NCBI GenBank assembly: GCA_020746105.1
Contig: CM036642.1
Location: 5,859,501-5,923,500 of the forward strand
Reading direction: 5' to 3'
DNA from: Trogon surrucura
Lineage: Eukaryota > Chordata > Aves > Trogoniformes > Trogonidae
Length of the DNA stretch: 64,000 nt
Shown in pieces: positions 54,316 through 64,000 of this stretch. The notes under the pieces were generated by a model. The model saw nothing but the letters and a program-made list of their open reading frames with translations. It made no database searches and had not been told where the DNA came from. Made by a program: the position numbers and the translations under genes. Numbering within the stretch: position 1 is the stretch's first letter; each line of letters starts with the position of its first letter.

Positions 54316-57300
54316 CCCTGCTTGTTTCTGCCCGTCAACATTTGTCCAAGTGACAGGCAAACAAATCGGAGCTCTGAAGGCTAATAACAGGCAGATAAAT
54401 CTGGCAGAGAGTAAACGGTTGCATGAAAGGCATGTTGGAAATTTCCATCCGCGGGCAGAGTGTCTGGGGAGGACGGGGAGATTGCAATCCGAGGCTGGGG
54501 CCAGGCAGAACCTCCTTTCTCTGCTGAACCCCACTTCTCCCGGGGAGGGGCTCGGGAACATGCGGCGTTATCGCGGCAGCCGCTCCGAGCCCGGCGCCGG
54601 GTCCTGCGCAGGCGGGAGGCCGCAGCTGGCACGCTCGGTATCTGACCAAAAGGCGGAACGCCCGCTGCTCTCCTTGTCCTCTTTGCTATCTAGAAAGTCT
54701 TCGCTTGCAACCGAGATGAATAAAAGATTAGCGTTACGGGGGAGAGGCAGCGCGGAAGGTAAAGGTGATCTGCTGAATTTACCGTGTGCGCTGCAGAGAC
54801 GTAAATCAGGAGGAGATATGGGCGACATAGGCAGTCCAAACCTGCTGTAAAGATGCCCCTCTTGGGGCGCAGAGGAGGGATGAGGTGGAGGAGGGCCCTT
54901 CTGAGGGTTCCTGCCTTCTCCAGGGTGGGAGAAGGGACGACAGTGTGCAAGAGAAGGAAGACCTGGGAGCCGCTGCCCGAGCGGGGACTTGGAAAGAACA
55001 AGGATGTGTTGTCTGGGGATCTAGAAGTGCCTACCGGTTTGTAAGATCCTGCGTGGTTGAAAGGCAAGGAGTATTTCATGTCTAAAGCACTATCTGAAGC
55101 ACGGGCAGGGAAAGACTCTCTTCTTCTTTTTCACCTCCCTCGTCCCTCTCTGGTTTGGGGTATTTTTTATTATTTTTATTTCCTAAGTCAAGAAAATCCG
55201 TAAAAACATTTATCAGAAATCTGTATAAACTGGCTAAGCGCTGCGAAGAGCTAATCTGTGCAGAGCTCATGTGAGCACACAAAGTCACCGCAGACTTGCC
55301 ACGGGCACTCCCGATAAGGGTTTATCGTAGGGAATTCAGGTGAAACATGGACTGCCTCTGGAAAGCGGGATGCAAATGCCTTGTTTTGCAACGGGTGTGC
55401 CTCGGGGGGCTGTCCTGGCGTCTGGGAAGGGAAGAGCAGGGCTCCCTGCCAAGGTCACAGGCGGCAGTGCCTGGGGAGCGGGATTGTGTCTTGGTGGCCA
55501 AGTTTCCTACAGACCTGTTGTGCTTCTCTGTCTCTTGAAAGTAGTCGTGCTTCCGTATCTCTGCTGAAACATGTTGCTGAGCATCCCCACTAACAGCCAG
55601 CGCAGTCACCAGCCCCTTTCCTTCAGCCACCAGCTCCTGGCTCCCTGGTTTTGACAGGGATCTACTTGTAAGATCGCTCCGATCATCTGCCGTTAGGAGC
55701 CTTTGAGGAGCCTCTGGACAATTTTGTGTTTGGCTCAAAAAGTAAATGGCTAGACTTGGCTGGCAAGGACCTTGTTATGGAGGAGAAATCTCTTGCTCCC
55801 CCATCAATTAATCTTGGGCTGTGGGTGGCAGGAACTTGTGTATCAGTGGGAAGCTGGGCAGCTTGTAAAACGGCAAGAAAGAAAAAGAAGTGACCAGGTG
55901 GGGGACAGAGGAAGAGTTGTGCTGGTGGGTCCAAACCCCTTTCCCCACAGTAACTCAGTCCTCATCGTTCCCGTGTTCTCCCATGGTTCCTGCACGCCCG
56001 GAGTGCAGCACGGGGTGATGTGGGGCTGCAGTTTCCATGTCGATTTGGACTCTGTGTCGATGCTAACGTAGCTGGTGCGGGTGGCTCTGTGCTGCTGCGG
56101 GAGATCTGGAGGTAGCTCCGCTGCACCATTTGCAACGTAGTTCTTTCTTCTGCTCCTCCTCCTAACGCATGAGCATCCTCGCTCCTCGAGGGTGGAGAGC
56201 TTGTTTGTCTGCTTTGTTCCCTCCCTTTCACTGGGGAGGGTGAAGTGCTCAGTTCTGTCAGCTGTCACCCTTCCCTGTCTTTGCGCTTGACCTGTGTAGA
56301 GAGGTGGGCAGCGCCTTGGAAACACGGCAGGTTGGAGGCTGGCGCTCCGCAGGCTGTTGTGCCCTGATCGCTGTCGCTCACAGGAGCTGGAGTCGGGGTT
56401 GACGGTGCCAGGTAGTGGCATCTCCTCCACCAGGCTTTGAAGGCTCCTGCAGCTCTCCTTGCACCTCGAGTCCTCATCGTCAACACAAGAGCGGGCTGGC
56501 CCTGCGCGCTTCAGCTCCTGTTAGGAGAGCTGGGGTGGGGTAGCGTGAGCTGGAATAGCTGTCTCCAGACAACATGGGACTGTTAGCCCGGATACGGCAG
56601 AGAAGCCACATTTTAAAACCTCATTTAAGCCAACACAATGAGAGGGCTCTTGGGTAGAAAGAGAATTAATTAATCTCATTCCTACATAGGTACTTTTAAT
56701 TAAATGTAAGTGCGTGGTCTTTTTTTTGAAAAAGTGCATGGAAAAGAACCGGTGCCTTTGTATGAGTTTGCCCAGCGGGAGGAGGATGGGGCGAGTGAGG
56801 TTTGTCTGTTTTGGATTGTTTTCAAGAGGAGCGTGCATCTGCATCGGAGCGGGTGAGATCGGGTTTGCGAGAGCGGGTGCTGGACTTCTCCTTCTTTTCA
56901 CCTCTCTCCGTGCTGCCGGCTGCAAATGCAGCCGGTCACCTGAAAACTCTGCCAAAAGCCCTTTTTTGGCCACTTAGAGTTCAGGTAGTTGGTACGTGAA
57001 ACACTGGAGGAAAGCAGGACTAAGCAGTCTGCTTTACTGGAGTCACCGAAACTCAATTTTTTCCCCACATGCCCCATCCCCAGAGCTCCCAGCTTCTCGA
57101 GAGCAGCCTGCATCCTTGGGGCAGCAATATCAAGGAAGGCAAAACTTCACCTCCTGCTTATTGCTGAGCTCCCTGAAGAAGTTAGCGATGATTCCCTGAC
57201 TCCTGGAAACTCGAAACGCCAGCAGGTGATAGATAGGCACAATTACATATTTACGAAGTGTTGGGTTTTGGCAGGCACAGGGAATTCAGCCCAATATTAC

Positions 57301-60235
57301 TCCATTTTCCCCAGCCCTTGCTTAAAATAGGGGAAGATAAACAAGGAAGGGGAGCTCTGTTTGCTCGTTGGCGAGAGCACGTTTCCCCGCAGCTCTCACC
57401 GGGGGAAGTAGCTCTTATCAAATACAGTTGGTGTGTTTGTCCCACTTAGATTTAACAGGGGGTAAAAAATAAGGATGGAAAAGCTGCTGCAATTTGCTAG
57501 GCTGAACGCGGCCTTACTCCAACAGCAGGCTCAGCTCTTGAGTGTGAGATAAAGCCAGAGGGTCTCGGCACGGATGGATCTTCGGAAGGGGCTGGCTTTG
57601 GGGCGCACTCCTGCTTTCCTGCTGCTTTCTGCCCTTCCCTGCATCCCGACTTGCTCTCCCGGTGGTGATTCCTTGCCCTCCATAGCTTGTCTCCGCTCAC
57701 CCATGAAACCTGCTTGGCATCGGGGAGCACCGTCAGCCGTGGAGAGCTGACGGGATCGGGGTGACTTGACATATCCTTGTGTGGCTGATGAGGCTGACAG
57801 GGAGCGCGGTGACACCGGGGCTCTGCGTGGCTGGAGCCTTTCTGACCGCTAGCAGGGAGGGCGATGGGATTGCTTTTGGACACGGGAAGCTGTGGGACCC
57901 CTGGATGTACCGGCATCTGCCAAAGCCGCCCCTGGCGAGCTCTCGCGGAAGCAGATGCCGCCGTTTGAACACGGGCGTGCTGCTCCACCTTCCAAAAGAG
58001 TAATTTAATTTTCCCAACCAGAATGCTCTGGTTTGTGGACATATGGGTTCCCACCAATGGGCATCGCGACCCCAGCAGGATTGCTCTGCTTTCTGAGGGT
58101 GGGGTGTGTTTTACAAAGTGTTTGTGCTGGCTGCCTCCAGTTTTGGAGCCTGCGACAGCTTCTGCTGCGCTGTCGCTGTTTCCCGGCTGGATGATGGAAC
58201 CTCTGTCAGGAGAACGGAGATCAGCAAAAACTGCATCTCCGCAGATTTACTGAATACTTGCATGAGCTTCACGGCTCATCTGAATATTCGATAGTAACAT
58301 ATGGCGCCCACTCAGAACATGGGAGTCGCGTTTAGATGTTACGGTGATAGAAATGGTGCAGAAACGCGAGTGCTGCGAAGCAGGATGCTGCGGTTGTGTT
58401 CAAAAACCTGCCTTATCTGTTGTCACTCGAACTCGGGAGCCCATCAAGCGGTGCCGAGGACTGTATTTCCTAACCTAAAAGCTGCTTATGGCATACTCCA
58501 TCTTTTCTGAGAGTGCGGCATTATTGCCTGCTCTGATTTCAGCGGTGAAATGGGCTTGTTTATTATGTCGAGCTGCTGGAATAAATCTGCCCCTCGGAAG
58601 AGGCGATGCTCGCCCGGCGTGATGTGAAGCGACTGCGTCAGGAGACATTTGCCTTTGTCTGGTCGGTGGAGAGCAGCCCGGGCCTTTGGAGAGCTCTTAA
58701 CACGCGTGACCCCTGCGGCCTCGCCTGCCTCGAGCGAGCCGAGTTCCGGGCTCACTCCGTACGATTCCCCATCCCTCGCAGCGGCACTTTGTGCTGGGGA
58801 AAGTGGCTGCTGGGCCCTGCCTGTGGGCGAACAGGGATGTCGAATGATTCTTCGTTGTTGCTCGTTTGGGCGTTGGGTTTTTTCCCTTTTTCTGCATCTT
58901 TCATTTCCGGCATTTGTTGTGCCAACCGCTGAGCTCGAGGAACGCGTTCGGCTTTTCCCCAGGACTGAAAGTAGTGTTGCTTTATTATGCTGTCATGTTT
59001 TGGTGAAAGGTGGGAACGCGGGGCTCCGCGGTCGCCCCTCGGAGTGACAGGATGCTAATGAATTGAGAAATGGCTGCGGACTCTGCTGCCCGCATCACAT
59101 CTTCATTAGCAGCCTTCTCCCGGAGACCGCTGTGATTAACGTTGTCACCACAAACAGGGAACGAATGAATAATAATCGCCCGTCTGTTGGGAAGCGGTGC
59201 CCGCGCTTCGGCAGCGATCGCACCTCTCACTCGGCGCCAGAGCAGGGACCCTGTGGAGAACTTCCAGCCGGAGGTGAGATCCTTCCAGGTTGCCTTTATT
59301 AGTGTTTATTAACCAGCTGCTGGCTCGCTCACGATGGCTGGAATGTCCTTTCTAGTTTGGCTTAGAGCAATGGTGAAGTCGTGCCTGCTGTGCTGGAAAA
59401 AACTCTGTTAGGAACTTGGAGCTTCTTCCGTCCAGTGAGCAGTCTCGTAACGCATCTGCGTCACCCCAGACACGTGATTGAGCTGAGCTGCCCTGAGTTG
59501 AACCACCTGGGCTTGTAGGAAGGTTGTCTCAAAGGTGTGGATCTGTTGGAGACTCCCTCCTGTCCATATGAAGGGAAAAAGCCCATCACACTGGGATTGC
59601 TGGTGAGAGGGCAGTCCTCGCACCAGCTCCCCAGCACCGCCACAGCCAAAATAAATCTGCTGTGATGGATGCGCAAGGGGCAGCTCGAGCATTGGGTCCT
59701 TCCGACACGTAGCGCTCACCCTGCCGCCTCCACAGTGAGCTCTGGGTTCAGCGCAGGAACCGACAAGGAGTCTCCTGCTTTCACAAGGAGCTTTTCACAA
59801 GCTGGCTGAGCCAAAGCTCCGATTTGCTTAGACAGGTGCCGCGCCGCACACGTGGGGAGCGCTTTGAGCGGCGAGGGGGACGGAGTCGTGCCTGACGTGC
59901 CCACGCCTGCCGCTTTGAAGCGCACTGAGTCTTGAAGAATCCCGATGCACGAAGGAGGCTGAAGTTGCATAAACGCCAGAAACTCGGGGAGGTCAAAAGA
60001 ATAAATTAGTACAATTTTTAGGGGTTTGTGGGTTGTTTATCTACCCTGCTTTCAAGTCAATCTAATCAAATGCAGATTTGGCACAATCACAGCTCATGCT
60101 AACCTTCACCTGGAGGGTATTAATATGCATGACACTCGTTAAGTGTTTGTTTAATTTTTATTTATGGGAACTTGAATTTGCCAAGCGTAGCCGAGCTGGG
60201 TGCGGGAGCGTGTGTGAAAAGTGCTGGGACAGTCT
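54316..60235. other. Intergenic, no gene seen
   Basis: Unique sequence of mixed composition. I find no exon with recognisable protein similarity, no RNA gene and no transposon apart from the CR1 tail that follows. The longest ORFs (195 codons at 55843-56430 and 186 at 57497-58057, both minus strand) show no family features. An A+T-rich stretch at about 60000-60170 precedes the CR1 tail. Confidence 0.7.
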
Positions 60236-60457
60236 GGCTTGAATCTCAGGAAGCCCTTCCTCATGGAGAGGGTTGTCAGATATTGGGATACGCTGCCCAG
60301 GGAGGAGGTGGAGTCACCATCCCTGGAGGGGTTTAAGGAGAGGCTGGATGTGGCACTTAGTGCCCTGGTCTGGCCGTTGTGATGCTGTTGAGTCATGGGC
60401 TAGACTTGGTGATCTCAGAGGTCTTTTCCAGCCTCAACAATTCTGTGATTCTGTGAA
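60236..60457 (+). mobile_element. CR1 LINE, 3'-terminal fragment
   Basis: About 220 nt of a CR1 3' end on the plus strand. The 5' part still encodes the last residues of ORF2 (LRKPFLMERVVRYWDTLPRE, then EVESPSLEGFKERLDVAL), corresponding to the end of the ORF in the larger copy at 16515-17720. A short 3'UTR (GGGCTAGACTTGGTGATCTC) follows, and the end is two ATTCTGTG units at 60440-60455. It differs in many positions from the larger copy, so it belongs to another subfamily or is older. It is severely 5'-truncated, the usual fate of CR1. Confidence 0.95.
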
Positions 60458-63400
60458 GCAGCAAGCAGCTCGCTTGTGAGGGTCTGGCCCGGGGGAGGCT
60501 CGCTCCGGGGTGCGTGTCCAGCCTTCGCTTTGGTTGCGGTGGCGGATCCTCCCCCGAACTGAAAAACATACGAGGAAGGAGAATCTCAAATTCACTCTGG
60601 TCAAGAAATCTCGTTCTTGATGTGTTCTGCTCTGCTGATGAGGGGTTCTCTTCCTGTAATGGATCCCCTCTCCTCCTTACCTTTGCACCGAGTCTATGAA
60701 AAGTAATTTATTGTGACCTCTAGTCGGTAGGTGTGATTGAAAACAATGGGCTTGACTGTTTTTTCCAGCAACCTGGGCACATTTTGGCACTTGATCCTTG
60801 TCTCGAACTCGATGGCGGAGTCACTCTTTGCTGGGTTTTTGTTTGCTTGGGTGGGGGGTCCTGCTTGTGCCAGAACCTGGCACCTCGAGCCTCACCCAAC
60901 AGCAGCTGATGGCAACGCTGCGGAGAGCAGCCGGCTCCTGAAACACGTCCACCGAGCTGTCTCCTGGAAACCCTGAATGCATTCGTAATACCAGTATTTA
61001 TGGAGCTGAATTAAAAAAAGAAAAGGGAAAAAAAAAGCCCTAACCTTGGGGAGGGGGGAGCTCAGGGAAGGGAGAAAGGTTGCGGTGATTAAAGCAAGCT
61101 CTGTTCGTTTGAGCGATATTAAATACGACGGGCATAATGACGACTGTGAGATCTGATAGAATAGAGAGAAGGCTGAAAATAAAGGGCTTGTATTTTTCCC
61201 TGATGTAACATAATGGTCACATTTTTCTTTCACAATGGTTTTTCTGAGATAAAGAACAAATTATACTGATTTGATTGCTACTTAGAAATACTTAAAATTG
61301 AAAAAGACAGCAGGTGGGCATGGTTAGGAAGGATGGTTATTTTAGCATAACAGATGCATGCATAAAGCGTTGCCGAGCCAATTTTTTTTAATCGCGAGAC
61401 CCCCAAAATAATTCTGTGTGAGCTGGGGAGGCGAGGAGGAGTGCGGGGGGACGGAGGAGGGTAGCTCCTCCGCCAGCGGTGCCGCTTGTGGCGTGAGCCG
61501 CGGGAACGGACCCAGGGACATCCTGGTGGGAGAGGGATGTGAGTGAGGGCTCTGCGCTTGGGACGATTTGCCGTCATGGCACTTGGTGATTTAACTGAGC
61601 CGGGATGTGGCACAGCCCAGCCTCCTGAGCCACAGCTCTGCCTGGGTGCTCTCTGGCGTGGAGGTACACCATCATTTTTAGTTGTTCCCACAATTCAGAA
61701 TAGCTTGTGTCCTCAGATTTACACAGCGCTCGTGAATACGCCTCGGAAATTTCTTAGTAAACCGTATTTACTTAATAAAAGCACCGTATATAAAGCAGAC
61801 CCATCACTTGGAGAGTCAATGAATTAACATTTAATTACTGGAAATTACTGTCGGTGACTGGCCATCGCTCAGATTTGCTCCCAGGATTGGCGCGCTCGTT
61901 TCCAGCTCCAGATAAATGATTTTGGGGCCGAGGGTGCAGGTGGCTCAGTGGGAGTGCTCCTGTCCCAAGGAGCTTCCCAGCACCACCGGGAGGGTGAAAC
62001 GAGTGCCCCAGTGGAGCCCAACAACGGCAGCCACCATCGGAGCCACAGTGCGAGCAGCCGCTTGCAGATAACAAAAGACAGCTGCGATTTTCCTGCCCCC
62101 CAAGGAGGGTCTCTTACAGCGCAGCAAGCCCCAGGCGCCTGGAGAGCTGCCGAGCAGCCAGGCCAGGCTGCTCCGTGCCGACTGGGATCCTCACTTATGC
62201 TGCAAAACCATTTGGGGGATTTGCACGGACAATCCAGAGACGCGGCGGAGCTGGCTCAGCCCCACCGACGGGCTGCGGGGTTCGGGTGGTGCGTTCGGCC
62301 AGGGCAGGGCTAGTGGAGCACCCTGGGAACGCAGCGATGGAGCCGTCAGGTGTCCCAGCCCCAAGTGGGGTGACAGTGAGCCGCAGCAGCGGGGATGGCG
62401 GCCACCGGCACGGGGGGAACCCTGTAAGGTCTGTGGGGAGTTGGTTTATTTAAAGGACTCTGCTCAGGGCTTGCCGTGCTGGTGTTGCTTTCAGTCTGTC
62501 AGGACGAATTCTCTGCTTCGTTACATTTCGTATTTTAAAATTAAAGAAAGGTTCAGACCTGGATGTCTGCTTTCAGCACTTTCCAAAGACAACTCCCATC
62601 CTTCATTTTGATGGTCCCATGAACAGCGCGAGACAAAAAGCTGAGATAGGAGCAGAACTGTTAAATCCGAACTCTTGTTTCTATAAAATCTCAAGGAAGT
62701 TTCATTTAGTGATAAAGTATGCTTTATGTTTGTTTTCTAATGGTGTTTTCAAAACATCTCGTATCTCTCGGGGAAGTAAATCAGATTCCGATCTCCTCGT
62801 TGCCAGGAGCCCCTCAGCCCAGCCTGCCCTGCCTGAGCCGTCGCCCTGCCGCGAGGCTAATCAGCTGGCGAGCCCTGCTAATTATTTCTGTTCGTTGCCA
62901 CGTGCCCGGAGACGGAAGCCGCCCATGCGAGGTGCAGATGTGTCAGCCGGCGCGCTGGCCGTGCGGCCCCCGGCCGGGGAAGGTGGGGGTCTGGCGGGTC
63001 AGAGCAGGGAGCAACGTTCCAGCCGGCATCGTGGGCACCCGGCCCCGGGGCAGCAGACTCCTGGCACAAGCAGCGCCTGCTGGATTTCGCATCTGTGCCT
63101 CTCTCTCTTCTTCCCTTTTCTCTTTCTCTTTTCCTAATCCCGCCTGTCCCGTCAGATCCACTGGGGCCTCCTGTGAAAGCACGGATTTGTCTGGCTTTTG
63201 TGTTTAATCCCAAGTCTGTCGGGCTGCGTTAAACGTGATGGCGCCTGACAGGTCTGGCGTTAAGCAAACACGCGCTGACCAGAGGCTTTGCTGGGAATCG
63301 GCCGGAGGCCTGATCCTCAGGTAATGGCCTTTCCCGAAAGCCAGGAAGGTCCTGGGGAAAGCAGGAGGAGGATCGCTTGGAGCAGACCCAGCGCGGTGGC

Positions 63401-64000
63401 TCTTCATCCCAAGGATGCTCTGGGTTTCACGGCTGCCGCTTTCTACCTTTTTCTCCTCAAATTAGCAAGAAGGGCCAGGATGCATCTGCTCCTCTCTGCC
63501 TGCCACCCGCAGTTCCTGCTTGGGTACAGACGATCGGTGTCGGTGCGTACGGCAAAACCTTGTTTTGCTGTACTGGGGACTGGGCAGGGCTGGAGCCTCG
63601 CCTCCTCCCAGGCTGCTGAGAGAATTCACAAGCGAGCTCAGAGATGAAGACGTATCTTCTCCCATGCACAGCTGAACCAGACTTTTTTTGGAAATTCAAG
63701 TAATTCATTGTGCATCTCCAGACAAATATGTGCTTGTGCATTGTTATTAATACAGTCTCTGTTTTTAATTTGCTTTTTTTCTTTCTGCAGCTAGTTAGCT
63801 GTCAGATAAAGAGTTATCTACTGCTCCATGTGCCTCAAGTAGCTGTTTAGATGGGAAGCGATGGGGAGAGGAGACAGAGGGTGTTTCCAGGTTGGTCAGA
63901 ATGAAGTCAAGTACTACGAGGGTGATGCAGGGCAGGAGGGGGTGAAGGTCTGGGTCTGGGTTTGCGAGAAGTCGGGTGCTGAGCTGCTGCAGGAGCCACT
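60458..64000. other. Intergenic, no gene seen
   Basis: Contains an A-rich run followed by a G-quadruplex-capable stretch (61048-61072) and A+T-rich sequence at about 61090-61310. There are no recognisable exons, RNA genes or transposons. Short ORFs lack known domains. Confidence 0.7.
61048..61072 (+). other. Potential G-quadruplex, intergenic
   Basis: G-runs of 4, 6, 3 and 3 are separated by loops A, AGCTCA and AA. It satisfies the G3+N1-7 rule. It directly follows an A-rich tract. Confidence 0.55.

Noticed and set aside
1..64000. CRISPR arrays, operons, phage or bacterial defence genes
   Set aside because: The window is spliced vertebrate DNA. There are no spaced direct repeats, ribosome binding sites or prokaryotic gene organisation.
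1..64000. Endogenous retrovirus or LTR element
   Set aside because: No gag, protease or env-like frame, no paired LTRs with TG...CA ends and no primer-binding site were seen; the only reverse transcriptase sequence is of the CR1 LINE type.
49113..64000. A second protein-coding gene downstream of CADM1
   Set aside because: I found no series of exons with matching phases or a recognisable protein. The region downstream of CADM1 is also gene-poor in mammals as I remember it. A spliced non-coding RNA cannot be excluded by eye.

Overview
This is vertebrate nuclear DNA, almost certainly from a bird or another sauropsid. The protein-coding content is one spliced plus-strand gene, CADM1 (cell adhesion molecule 1; also SynCAM1, TSLC1, IGSF4, nectin-like 2). 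Two CR1-type LINE copies end in ATTCTGTG repeats, the signature of sauropsid CR1. The G+C-rich sequence and compressed gene (exon 2 to the stop codon in about 39 kb) resemble an avian microchromosome.

Layout: 1-8012 is the 3' end of CADM1 intron 1; exon 1 with the signal peptide lies outside the window. Exons 2-7 (8013-22846) encode three immunoglobulin domains, two exons per domain. Exon 8 (26047-26118) encodes a Thr/Pro-rich stalk. Two in-frame cassette exons follow, of 33 nt (34385-34417) and 54 nt (39246-39299), then the transmembrane exon (46328-46459) and the last exon with the cytoplasmic tail and its C-terminal EYFI PDZ ligand (46846-46964). The 3'UTR runs to about 49110 and ends at a strong AATAAA. 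All exons join in frame with GT-AG introns and no stops. Without the cassettes the visible part gives 396 residues. From 49110 to 64000 I see no gene, only one short CR1 tail, a decayed minisatellite and low-complexity or G-rich tracts.

The most interesting material concerns regulation and isoforms of the stalk. Intron 10 holds an undescribed-looking candidate cassette exon (81 nt, phase 1-1, no stop, two N-glycosylation sequons) at 40930-41010. It also holds a 20-nt poison-microexon candidate at 40174-40193. Intron 9 carries a cluster of GCATG (RBFOX-type) motifs. The same 13-mer containing TGCATG lies upstream of both cassette exons. Retention of intron 7 would end the protein two residues past exon 7 and give a secreted three-Ig form. 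Just downstream of the younger CR1 in intron 5 lies a decayed LINE relic whose reverse transcriptase motifs can still be read across three frames.

The many ORFs of 60-300 codons in this window are expected by chance in G+C-rich DNA and are not annotated. Comparisons with mammalian CADM1 are from memory, not from an alignment.
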